This document shows, piece after piece, positions 15,801 through 22,535 of a stretch of 22,535 nt of DNA. Below the pieces are notes generated by a model that saw only the letters and a list, made by a program, of their open reading frames with translations, ran no database searches and was not told the DNA's origin. This DNA is from Sedimenticola sp. (GTDB lineage: Bacteria > Pseudomonadota > Gammaproteobacteria > Chromatiales > Chromatiaceae): positions 1-22,535 of the forward strand of contig JAUXBK010000011.1 of the NCBI GenBank assembly GCA_030619405.1, in the 5' to 3' direction. The translations under genes were made by a program, and so were the position numbers. How positions within the stretch are numbered: position 1 is the first letter of the stretch; each line of letters opens with the position of its first letter.

Positions 15801-16434
15801 GGGGGACAGGGAGCACTGTTTTGCCGAAGGCCTGGCGCAGTGGCCTCTGCAGCAGCATTAACCGTTCCAGCGAGGGAAAGACTCCGGTGACCAGTGTCGC
15901 CTCTGCCGGAGACAGGGGGTAGACCCGCTGGCGCCACCAGTCTTTCAACGCCTCATCCCACAGCAGGCTGTCGTCACTGGCCAGTTCCATCTCGAACGAT
16001 TGGCCACTGTCGAAGGCATGCTCGGTCAGCACCCGCTGGCAGAAGCCATGGATGGTGTGGATGGCCGCCTCGTCCATGCTCCGTACTGCCAGTTTCAGAC
16101 GGTCGATCCACAGTTGCCGCTCCCCGGTGGGGATCCGCTCCAACAGCAGGGAGAGAAAGCGGTCGCGTACCGGCCGGGGTCGCTCCAGCAGCTGCAGGGT
16201 CTGGTGCAGCCGCTCCCGGATACGCCCCCGCAGCTCTTCGGTGGCGGCGTTGGTGAAGGTGACCACCAGGATATCAGATACGCTCCGGCCGGAGAGTATA
16301 TAGCGCAGATAGAGGTTGCCGATGGCGTAGGTCTTGCCGGTTCCGGCGCTCGCCTCGATCAGCTTCACCCCCTCAAGGGGCAGCGTCAGGCTCGTTTCCG
16401 GGTCGAGCGCCCGGGGCTGGCTCTGTCGGTTCAC
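12832..16434 (-). CDS. recB: Exodeoxyribonuclease V beta subunit (RecB helicase-nuclease)
   Basis: RecB is the 3'-5' helicase and only nuclease of RecBCD. The product is 1200 residues (E. coli 1180). Walker A is ASAGTGKT at 28-35; UvrD-type motifs include MIDEFQDTD, MIGDPKQAIYSFRGGD, VTIHASKGLEYPIVFLP and AYVALTRARAKVYLAWGE. The nuclease catalytic residues are all present: D1087 (IIDLVFEHEG), D1100 and K1102 (ADYKSN), with the same spacing as E. coli D1067, D1080 and K1082. The frame is open upstream to 16845 inside recC, but the start is GTG 16434: it overlaps the recC stop as GTGA and gives the normal N-terminus. It should be an active enzyme. Confidence 0.96.
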   Translation of the reverse strand: MNRQSQPRALDPETSLTLPLEGVKLIEASAGTGKTYAIGNLYLRYILSGRSVSDILVVTFTNAATEELRGRIRERLHQTLQLLERPRPVRDRFLSLLLERIPTGERQLWIDRLKLAVRSMDEAAIHTIHGFCQRVLTEHAFDSGQSFEMELASDDSLLWDEALKDWWRQRVYPLSPAEATLVTGVFPSLERLMLLQRPLRQAFGKTVLPVPHDTLEELLQRWRDSAERLHQLAGVWCERQQEITDTLRQSPALSRSKKLPWHRENLPRFIQEIDRYFRSDDLLTLPDGFPSLGAQRLIRESKPKQRGTDPTLEDPFFIECQQIIDVHQALQRQLQVAALLEASGYAAQRVEQLKQQHQTISFQDLLTRLHAALQTGQGEALAQNLRQRFPVAMIDEFQDTDKLQYGIFRRLYLDQPQTALIMIGDPKQAIYSFRGGDIFSFMDAKHDAGEERYTLDTNWRSTPPMVTAVNTIFSHRPAPFIFEQAIDYEPVKAATEAARGAPHNLLLRDGEPLASLTLWQIPLGDDGRPRNKGEVSKALARATAAEIARLVGEGAGGQVRLGGRPVRPGDIAVLVRTSFEGASVRTALQKQGIDAVTVARDKVFDSDEAHGLELLLQAIIQCDDRAFLRNALSSSLLGLSYQEMADTLFQEERWLTWVEGLRALNRLWQRKGFMPMFQAMLQQLGIGLQLATWELPERSLTNLLHLAELLQQASKAHPGLDALLSWYRQQQLSDAGEEAELRLESDEELVKIVTIHASKGLEYPIVFLPYLWGCRALEYAGRLVNFHDQEQRAFLELIEDGDSPHLFLAEKERLAEDLRLAYVALTRARAKVYLAWGEVNKGGRNPCSSGATALGYLLHPAQSPDELEQAFPSAFHQTRDMAADLRRLVEASGGTIELRELPDVDEAAAGNAPIEPVEPILPARFQGSVASDWHIASFSGLTRDIHQPLSIGGPNTGSDPILAFPAGSHVGSFLHLLLEQLDFQGDLAAQSLELTRQLAPRFGLDPEHHQETIVSWIQEIVTTTLDNQGLCLERIGRRQRLSELEFDFSVQRVDISRLNKTLETAAGFPLARLEVDDFRGMITGIIDLVFEHEGRFYLADYKSNRLGGTLQAYLPERLRQAVLDRRYDLQYLLYTLALHRYLGQRLEGYRYDLHFGGAYYLFLRGMRQASGPRYGIFFERPEQQLVETLDQQVLAAGVDA

Positions 16435-19400
16435 AGTGGCTCTCCCCACTGTAACGGGGCCTGATAGAAGCCGCAGGCGAGGCTGGCGAACTCGGGGTGG
16501 TCGAGAGGGTCCGCAGTCCCGCCGCGCATGGCCAGTTGAACGTAGGGGTCGTCCATCTCTCCCGGTGGCCCCCCGAACAGATTGCCCTGCCATCTGCTCC
16601 AGGCGCCGCGCCTTGCCTGCTCCGGGTCCTCCGCCGCAACTGCCCAGGCGTAGCTGGATTCCGGAAACAGCGGGAGGGGGCGATGCAACCCCTGCCAGTA
16701 GTATTCCAGGTAGCGTTGCAGCAGGGGGCGTGCCGCTGCCGCTGCCATCCTGGGGAGACGCCAGCCCTGGTCGCTGCAAATCAGCACGCTCTCTTCCCCT
16801 TCCGCCAGCAGGCCGGAGGTGCAGAGTGCCAGATGGTCCAGCCACAGCGCCAGCAGCGTCTTGCCTTTGAACCGGGATGGGGTGTAGTGAAGCAGGCCCC
16901 GGCCGGGCAGGAATCGGTCGACCTGCCCGCTCAGGCGAAAAGCCTGGTCGAGAGCGATGTCCACCAGCAGGGGCCGGGGGGTGATGCCGGCATACGCCTG
17001 CAGCCGTTCCAGCAATGGCTGGACATCCCGGGCCGACTGCTCGAAAGCGATCCTGGAGAAGACACCGTGGGGCAACAACCCTTGGGCTTGCAACAGCGCC
17101 TGCCGGGTCTCACGCCCCTGCAGCAGATCATTGGCCATGATCTGCTTGAGTTGCCATCGGGAGAGGCCGTCGAGCCCGAACGGCTCCTCATCTTCGACCA
17201 CTGGCTCGTCACCCAGCCAGATCTGCAGCCGGGTGTTGAAGAAGAACTGCACCGGGTGCCGGACGAAGCGCCGCAGACGGCCGAGTTCGACCTCCCGTGA
17301 CTCCTCTTCCGGGGGCGTGATCTCCCAGGCTGGCCACTGTTCCAGTGGTTTTTCGGGGCGCGGCTGACGGATGGCCTCCGCCACCTGGCACCAGTAATCG
17401 TCGAAGCTGGCGGAGTCCGGGAGATAGTTGCGTGGGCTGAACGGCTGCAGTGGGTGAACTCGGGTGATCTGCCGGCTCAGGGGGTCGCTTCCAGCAGGGA
17501 GGTCGTAGCGGTTGTCGATAAAGTCCAGCAATTCGCGCACCAGTATCGATGGCTGGCGTTCACTGTTGTCCTTCATGTCCCGCCCGATGTAGCTGATGTA
17601 GAGCGTCAGGCGGGTGCACAGCAGGGTCTCCAGTAGCAGGTAGCGGTCCTCATCCCCCTTGCGCGGGTCGCCGGGGCGCCAGTTCCCGATCATTCGGTCG
17701 AACTCCAGCGGCCGCTCACGGCGGGGGAAGGCCAGGTCGTTCATGCCAAGCAGGCAGATGACCCGGAACGGCAGGCTGCGCATCGGGCGCATTCCGCAGA
17801 ATGAGACACCGCCCGAGAAGTAGCGGCCGCGAATGGCCTGACTGCCCAGTTCCCCGTTCAACCAGTGGCGCAGCAGCTCGGGGGAGAGCTGCTCCTCACC
17901 AGCCTGCTGTTGCAGGCTGTCGAGTGCATCCCGGATCTGCTGCAGTCTGCCATCGTCATCGTCCCGGTCGTCGAAGAAGTCATCCAGCAGCCGGTTGAGC
18001 AACTGCTGCCAGGCATCTGCCCGGTGGGGTCGGCCCAGCAGCAGGCGATACACCCGCAGCCGATCGAACAGCAGCCAGAACCGGCCCAGGCTCCGGGCCC
18101 TGCCTCCTTCGGCACCCGGCAACGGGGCGATGCCGTCCCAGAAATCCACCTCGCCCAGAGCATAACCTGCGAACAGCCGCTGTTCCGCCTGCTTCCAGGT
18201 GTTCTCGATCAGGGGGGGGAGGCCGAACCCCTGTTTCTGCTCCCCGTCCAGGCCCCAGCGAACATTGCTCTCCGCGAGCAGCAGGCGGATATCCTCACAC
18301 GCTTCCCGATCCAGACCAAAACGGGCGGTCAATTCCGGGACGTCCAGGCAGGAGAGTACCTCCGATGCGGTGAAGCGGCTGTGCGGCAGCTCCAGCAGCT
18401 GAAAGAAGATACGGATCAAGGGATGCTCGTCGGCGATAGTGACGTCCGACAGATTCCAGGGAATGAAGGGTCTGGAGCCCGCTTCATCTCTGCGGAATAC
18501 CGCCTCGATGTAGGGTGCGTAGAGGCTGATCTCCGGCACCATTACCAGGACCTCTTCCGGCTTGAGTGTCGTGTTCCGGTCCAGAATGTTGAGCAGCTGG
18601 TCGTGCAATACCTGGCATTCGCGCAATGGACTGTGACAGATATGGAGCTGTAGTGAGGTGTCGGCAGTGGCCCCTTGCGGTGTCTCATCCAGCGTGAAGA
18701 TATCCTGCTGGATACGCTGCAGCAGGGAGCCGGCGCCAGGCTGGCGATACTCCTCCCAGTCACTGCTGTGCAGACCGCCGCCAGCCAGCAGCAGATCCTG
18801 AAGGGCCTGCCCCTGGCGCCCCCAGGAGGCCAGCAGCTCGTTTCCCGTGTCGTGGTAGACCGACTCATCCGGTCGTTCCAGTCGCAGGCGGGAGAGCGCC
18901 CGTTTACTCTTCAGGTCTGCCCAGTACTGATCGGTGGGGCTGTGCTGGTAGAGATCGACCCGGGTGTGGGCTGCCAGCGCCTGTAACACATCGATGAACA
19001 GGGGGGGGAGGCTGGAGACGGCAAACAGGGAGATGCGCGGGGGTAGTGTACTGCCCGGTACGCCCTGGGCGAGGGCCTGCAGCAGCCGGTCGAGAACCGC
19101 CACCCGATGAGTGTGCGGGCAGTTGGCGATCAACGCACGCCACAACCGGGCCTGCCAGTCATCTGCCTCGCCCCGGCTCCAGGCCCGGATCAGCTCCGGG
19201 CGGTAGAACTGATAGCGGTCGAACAGATCCGCGATGCGGCTGGAGAGTTGCCACCGCTTGAGGTCGTCGCGTTCATCCCGCAGGTAGTTCTTCAGGGCCC
19301 GGAAGGGGGGGGATTCCAGCAGCCGGGGCAGCAGCGTGTGGATCTTCCAGCCCGCTGCGTTACGCTCCAGGGGATCCTGTTCCGGCGTCTCTTCCAGCAG

Positions 19401-19628
19401 ACTGCCGGTGAGTCCCCAGATCCAGGAGGCGGGCAGCGGATACTCGATGTTTGCCGCGATACGGTGCTGCCGGGCCAGTTGCAGGTTGAGCCAGCGTGCC
19501 ATCGCCGGCCCGGGCACGATGATCACCTCCGGTGTGAACGGTGAGTCCAGGGGTGGCTGCAGGAGCCGTTTCGCCAGCTCACTCAGCAGCGACTCGACCC
19601 GGTTCGAGCTGATCAGGTGCAGTCCCAT
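16431..19628 (-). CDS. recC: Exodeoxyribonuclease V gamma subunit (RecC)
   Basis: RecC is the scaffold and Chi-recognition subunit of RecBCD. The 1065-residue product is slightly shorter than E. coli RecC (1122). It begins MGLHLISSNRVESLLSELA, followed by VIIVPGPAMARWLNLQLAR. It also contains QLHICHSPLRECQVLHDQLL, VLVMVPEISLYAPYIEAVF and VICLLGMNDLAFPRRERPLEFD, all typical of RecC. ATG 19628 is the natural start; GGAG lies very close to it (one base away), so the ribosome site is poor. It heads a recC-recB-recD operon without the ptrA protease gene that interrupts it in enterobacteria. It is divergent from the HKD gene, with 143 bases between. Confidence 0.96.
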   Translation of the reverse strand: MGLHLISSNRVESLLSELAKRLLQPPLDSPFTPEVIIVPGPAMARWLNLQLARQHRIAANIEYPLPASWIWGLTGSLLEETPEQDPLERNAAGWKIHTLLPRLLESPPFRALKNYLRDERDDLKRWQLSSRIADLFDRYQFYRPELIRAWSRGEADDWQARLWRALIANCPHTHRVAVLDRLLQALAQGVPGSTLPPRISLFAVSSLPPLFIDVLQALAAHTRVDLYQHSPTDQYWADLKSKRALSRLRLERPDESVYHDTGNELLASWGRQGQALQDLLLAGGGLHSSDWEEYRQPGAGSLLQRIQQDIFTLDETPQGATADTSLQLHICHSPLRECQVLHDQLLNILDRNTTLKPEEVLVMVPEISLYAPYIEAVFRRDEAGSRPFIPWNLSDVTIADEHPLIRIFFQLLELPHSRFTASEVLSCLDVPELTARFGLDREACEDIRLLLAESNVRWGLDGEQKQGFGLPPLIENTWKQAEQRLFAGYALGEVDFWDGIAPLPGAEGGRARSLGRFWLLFDRLRVYRLLLGRPHRADAWQQLLNRLLDDFFDDRDDDDGRLQQIRDALDSLQQQAGEEQLSPELLRHWLNGELGSQAIRGRYFSGGVSFCGMRPMRSLPFRVICLLGMNDLAFPRRERPLEFDRMIGNWRPGDPRKGDEDRYLLLETLLCTRLTLYISYIGRDMKDNSERQPSILVRELLDFIDNRYDLPAGSDPLSRQITRVHPLQPFSPRNYLPDSASFDDYWCQVAEAIRQPRPEKPLEQWPAWEITPPEEESREVELGRLRRFVRHPVQFFFNTRLQIWLGDEPVVEDEEPFGLDGLSRWQLKQIMANDLLQGRETRQALLQAQGLLPHGVFSRIAFEQSARDVQPLLERLQAYAGITPRPLLVDIALDQAFRLSGQVDRFLPGRGLLHYTPSRFKGKTLLALWLDHLALCTSGLLAEGEESVLICSDQGWRLPRMAAAAARPLLQRYLEYYWQGLHRPLPLFPESSYAWAVAAEDPEQARRGAWSRWQGNLFGGPPGEMDDPYVQLAMRGGTADPLDHPEFASLACGFYQAPLQWGEPL

Positions 19629-19771
19629 GCTCCGAGAGTGTCCGCAGCAGGGGCCCTGAGGTCAAGCTTTCAGAGATTCAGGATGCAGAAGGAATCCGGA
19701 AAATTTGTTGGGACCTATCGAAATGGCAGGCGTAGGATCTAGGTGACAACAGATCGGAACAGGAGATCTCC

Positions 19772-20929
19772 ATGGCCAGGTTTGCACAGGGAAAGATAGA
19801 AGTATTTGCCGGTCCCCGGGAACTGGATGCCCCGGATGACCTGGAACGGGTCATCATCGATTTCATCCGGGATGCCAGAAAGAGCCTGGATATCGCCGTG
19901 CAGGAGCTGGACAACGAGCTCATCGCCCAGGCGATACTGGATGCCGCCTTTCGGGGTGTCAGCGTGCGGATGTTCATGGAGCAGGACTATCTCAAGGCGG
20001 ACAAACCACCCAAGGCGAAGCCGAAGCAGGGCGAGGCGATGGAACAGGCGCTGCACGAGGCCCAGTGGGAGGAGCGCCGACGCCCCAGGTCGACCCGGAC
20101 GAACCGGGATATCCTGACTGCATTGCTGCGTTGCGGGGTGGACGTAAAGGCGGATCTGAACCCTTACATCTTCCATCAGAAGTTCATCGTCCGGGACTAT
20201 CGGAACGGCAGAACCCGGGGTCGGGCGGCGCTGTTGACCGGGTCGACCAATTTCACCCGGACCGGCACCCACCGCAATCTCAACCATGCCATCGTCTTTC
20301 ACGATCACCGTATCTGCCGGCCCTATGCAGAGGAGTTTCAGGAACTGATGGATGGCAGTTTCGGTGTGCTGCGGCCGCGCAGCCCGTCACATCCCCGGAC
20401 GGTCAACATCAAGGGTGTTCCCGTACGTATCCTGTTTGCCCCCGACGATGCCCCGGAGCTGGAGATCGTCAAGCAGATGCTGAAGGCCAGAGAGCGCCTG
20501 GATTTCGCCATATTCACCTTTTCCGGCTCTTCCGGGATCGATGATGCGATGATCATGCTGCGCCGGGCACGAATCCTGATCCGGGGGATACTCGACAAGG
20601 GGCAGGGGGGGCAGGAGTGGGCTGCCACCGAATGGCTGCACCATGAAGGGATAGAGGTCTATCTGTCGGACCCGGTGAAGCTTCCCGGTCTCGGTAAACT
20701 GCACCACAAGCTGATGGTGATCGACGATGACATCGTCGTCGCCGGCAGCATGAACTATACGCGCCCGGCCAACGCCTACAACGACGAAAATATCTTCGTC
20801 CTCGGAAGTCCCTACGACCTGCCAAAGTCCAAGGGAGGACCGGTGGACCACGCCGAGTGCGGGGCGATCACTGCCTTCTTCCGCCGGGAGATCGACCGTA
20901 TCATCAAACGGAGCACGGTTTACGGGTAG
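19772..20929 (+). CDS. Cytoplasmic phospholipase D-like protein with two HKD motifs
   Basis: The 385-residue protein has two PLD-type half domains. HKD 1 is H135-x-K137-x4-D142 with GSTN at 157-160; HKD 2 is H311-x-K313-x4-D318 with GSMN at 325-328. Both motif sets are intact, so the two halves could form one active site. There is no signal peptide or membrane helix, and a basic insert lies at about 75-115 (KPPKAKPKQGEA, RRRPRSTRTNRD). Proteins of this layout are either phosphodiesterases or nucleases; the cytoplasmic, basic character and the neighbour recC favour DNA or RNA as substrate, but that is inference. AGGAGA (19761-19766) is a strong ribosome site 5 bases before the ATG. Confidence 0.85.
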   Translation: MARFAQGKIEVFAGPRELDAPDDLERVIIDFIRDARKSLDIAVQELDNELIAQAILDAAFRGVSVRMFMEQDYLKADKPPKAKPKQGEAMEQALHEAQWEERRRPRSTRTNRDILTALLRCGVDVKADLNPYIFHQKFIVRDYRNGRTRGRAALLTGSTNFTRTGTHRNLNHAIVFHDHRICRPYAEEFQELMDGSFGVLRPRSPSHPRTVNIKGVPVRILFAPDDAPELEIVKQMLKARERLDFAIFTFSGSSGIDDAMIMLRRARILIRGILDKGQGGQEWAATEWLHHEGIEVYLSDPVKLPGLGKLHHKLMVIDDDIVVAGSMNYTRPANAYNDENIFVLGSPYDLPKSKGGPVDHAECGAITAFFRREIDRIIKRSTVYG

Positions 20930-20935
20930 AGGGCG

Positions 20936-20974
20936 GCAGACTCCGGGTCAGAGGCCGCAGACCCCGGGTCAGAG
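20936..20974 (+). repeat. Two-copy 21-bp tandem repeat after the HKD gene
   Basis: GCAGACTCCGGGTCAGAG (20936-20953) recurs as GCAGACCCCGGGTCAGAG (20957-20974), with one difference and a 21-base period. Just after it ACCAGGA (20975-20981) and TCCTGGT (20997-21003) can pair in a weak hairpin followed by TTTG-like DNA. This might help end the HKD transcript. Confidence 0.5.
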
Positions 20975-21097
20975 ACCAGGAAACAGCTTCAGGATCTCCT
21001 GGTTTGTAGTTGGCATTGAGGATGTTCCCCGCGCCGTCCGTGGTGCATGATCTACTCTTTCGCGCCGTACCGGTCTGGTTGTAACCGATGAGCGAGC

Positions 21098-21124
21098 TAA
21101 AGTGAAATGGACTGTTGCCGATAA
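21098..21124 (+). promoter_or_regulatory. Sigma-28 (FliA) flagellar-class promoter
   Basis: TAAAGTGA (21098-21105), an 11-base spacer (21106-21116), and GCCGATAA (21117-21124) follow the FliA consensus TAAAGTTT-N11-GCCGATAA. The -10 box is perfect, 6 of 8 bases match in the -35 box, and the spacing is exact. It lies 76 bases before the receiver gene. The transcript should start near 21131. Confidence 0.8.
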
Positions 21125-21150
21125 TCCTGCAGTGTAAGGTCATTTTGTTC

Positions 21151-21174
21151 AACCTGGGTCCACCGACTCAGGTT
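21151..21174 (+). promoter_or_regulatory. Leader hairpin of the receiver gene
   Basis: AACCTGGGTC (21151-21160) pairs with GACTCAGGTT (21165-21174) around loop CACC. All ten pairs form in RNA, one as G-U. It lies inside the predicted 5' leader, 26 bases before the ATG and with no T-run after it. It could regulate translation or stability, or be a binding site for a dimeric regulator. Confidence 0.5.
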
Positions 21175-21200
21175 CAAGCTAAAGAGGCGTAGGCGATCTG

Positions 21201-22274
21201 ATGTTGGCGAGAAAAATACTTCTGGTGGATGATTCGAAGTCTGCACGGTTTGCGCTCAAAAAACTTCTGCAGAAGCATGATTTTAAAGTGGAAATGGTGG
21301 ATTCGGGCGAAGCAGCGCTGGATTTCCTGAAAACCGACCGGCCTGATGCCATTTTTATGGACCATCTGATGAAAGGGATGGATGGCCTCGATGCCACCAC
21401 CCGGATCAAGCAGGATCCCTCCACGGCGGATATTCCGGTGGTGATGTGCACCTCCAATGACGGTGAGGAGTATATGCAGCAGGCCAGGTCCCATGGGGCC
21501 CTGGGTACGCTATTGAAGCCACCTTCCTCCAGCAGGTTGAACGAGATTCTGGCGGCGGTCAATGAGGCGATCCTTGAGTCCCATGGCGCCGCCGAAGGCG
21601 CCGGCGAGAAACCGCTGCCCCCGGCCATGACGGCGGAGGAACAAGTACACGAAACCCCGGTTGCAGAGAGGCAGATCCCCGAGGGCCTGGATGTGAACGC
21701 CGCTTGGGATCAGCTGCGGCCACGCATCGCGGCACTGGTCTCCAACGAGCTGCAGCAGTTCGAGGCGGCGTTGAACGAGAACATGAAGCAGCAGCGTGAG
21801 AAGTTTCAGGCCCTGCTCCTGTCGGCGCGGCAGCAGCAGGAGAGCGTCGCAGCCGATGCCCGGGAGGGTATGGAACAGGCCAGAAGCGAGGTGGAGCAGG
21901 GTAGCGCCGAGGCGGAAAGGCTGATCGTCGAGCGCCTGGAGGAGCAGAACCGGCACTTCTGGCGGCAGCTGAACGAGCTGAAAGAGAAGTTGGGCGCCGA
22001 AATTCTCTCCTCGGAGAAGGTTTCCGAAGAGGTGGGCAGGATTGCCCGGGAGATGGCTCAGTCAGTGGCCGCGGAAACTGCTGCTGAAGTCGCTTACAAG
22101 ATCGCCCCGGTATCTGCCGAAGAGTCACTCTCTCCATTGGTCGAGGAGAAGCTGGGCTGCATCCAGGTGAAGTTGGAGCAGCTGCAGCAGGAGACCTCCA
22201 AACGGGCAGGTCTGTATGCGGCAGCAGCAGCCTTTACCGGTATCGTCGCGGCTGTCGTGGTATACCTCCTTTGA
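21201..22274 (+). CDS. Tail-anchored CheY-like response regulator with coiled coil
   Basis: The 357-residue protein begins with a receiver domain (1-125). The acidic pair is D10/D11, the phosphorylated Asp is D54, the Thr is T84 and the Lys is K106, so phosphorylation should work. There is no DNA-binding or enzymatic output domain. A low-complexity linker (about 126-165) leads to a long charged coiled coil (about 181-270 and 310-333), and the last 20 residues (338-357) form a hydrophobic helix ending at the C-terminus. That predicts a cytoplasmic receiver held at the inner membrane. AGAGGCG lies about 13 bases before ATG 21201. A sigma-28 promoter upstream places it in the flagellar/chemotaxis regulon. 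It stands alone, without a kinase next to it. The partner is unknown. Confidence 0.88.
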   Translation: MLARKILLVDDSKSARFALKKLLQKHDFKVEMVDSGEAALDFLKTDRPDAIFMDHLMKGMDGLDATTRIKQDPSTADIPVVMCTSNDGEEYMQQARSHGALGTLLKPPSSSRLNEILAAVNEAILESHGAAEGAGEKPLPPAMTAEEQVHETPVAERQIPEGLDVNAAWDQLRPRIAALVSNELQQFEAALNENMKQQREKFQALLLSARQQQESVAADAREGMEQARSEVEQGSAEAERLIVERLEEQNRHFWRQLNELKEKLGAEILSSEKVSEEVGRIAREMAQSVAAETAAEVAYKIAPVSAEESLSPLVEEKLGCIQVKLEQLQQETSKRAGLYAAAAAFTGIVAAVVVYLL

Positions 22275-22372
22275 GCAGAGCCAGACAGCGTCCCAGTTCC
22301 TGATTACCTACGTTTCCAAGCTGGTTTTCAAGCAATTTTCGTCGTAAGTTGTAAATTTTTCAGGATAATTTC

Positions 22373-22502
22373 GTAGGGGGGAGTAAGGTGCGCGCACAGA
22401 ACTTTCGTTTTGCACGATACTTATGCGCGCCGCATCCACCAATGGTCTGACCACATGCCGCAACGCCCGGGATGGTGGATGCGCTACGCTTATCCCCCCT
22501 AC
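22373..22502. mobile_element. MITE/REP-like element with nested inverted repeats
   Basis: GTAGGGGGGAGTAAG (22373-22387) is mirrored by CTTATCCCCCCTAC (22489-22502) with one extra base. Inside, GCATCCACCA (22432-22441) and TGGTGGATGC (22473-22482) are a perfect 10-bp pair. GGTGGATAAGCGxAGCGCATCCACC-type repeats are widespread dispersed elements in Gammaproteobacteria. No ORF is visible in 22275-22535. Confidence 0.65.
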
Positions 22503-22535
22503 AGCATCCAGGCTGCCCCTTGCCTTGGAGCATAG

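Noticed and set aside
16435..16845. N-terminal extension of recB by 137 residues
   Set aside because: It overlaps the end of recC in another frame, has a Pro/Arg/Gly-rich shadow composition, and the GTGA overlap at 16434 gives the normal RecB start.
19707..19740. Possible sigma-70 promoter for the HKD gene (TTGGGA ... TAGGAT)
   Set aside because: The 19-base spacing and poor boxes do not support a call.
1..22535. tRNA, rRNA, CRISPR arrays, complete insertion sequences, prophage genes
   Set aside because: I looked for these and saw no supporting structure or motif in any part of the window.

Overview
The window looks like chromosomal DNA from a GC-rich gammaproteobacterium. The order folC, dedD-like SPOR gene, cvpA, purF, metZ is the arrangement known from Pseudomonas and many other Gammaproteobacteria. 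A recC-recB-recD exonuclease operon and several short palindromic dispersed repeats fit the same group. A marine or sulfur-oxidising lineage (Chromatiales-like) is possible from the general look of the genes, but that is a guess and the sequence does not prove it.

Layout. Positions 1-234 hold no gene, only two inverted-repeat elements and a short CTAG-rich repeat. Positions 235-6832 form a forward metabolic block: folC (folate), a SPOR-domain cell-division protein, cvpA, purF (purine synthesis), metZ (methionine synthesis), a small SAM methyltransferase and a HIT-family protein. A 305-bp element with 25-bp terminal inverted repeats separates this block from a secreted or periplasmic DUF4403-like protein (7205-8596). 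Next comes a tightly coupled pair of forward genes of unknown function (8854-10556), preceded by a strong ribosome site that drives a 10-codon mini-ORF whose stop overlaps the next start.

Positions 10683-19628 are read on the minus strand. recC, recB and recD overlap by 4 bases at each junction, and a small charged protein follows recD. Divergent from recC, a cytoplasmic protein with two HKD (phospholipase D/nuclease) motifs lies at 19772-20929.

The most striking item is at 21098-22274: a CheY-like receiver domain followed by a long coiled coil and a C-terminal membrane anchor. Its gene sits behind a near-perfect sigma-28 (FliA) flagellar promoter, and its leader contains a 10-bp hairpin. 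This suggests an undescribed membrane-tethered response regulator of the motility/chemotaxis regulon. The window ends in another palindromic element (22373-22502).

My reading is by eye. Family calls for folC, cvpA, purF, metZ, recBCD, HKD, SPOR, HIT and receiver domains rest on visible motifs. The DUF4403 call is pattern-based and less sure.
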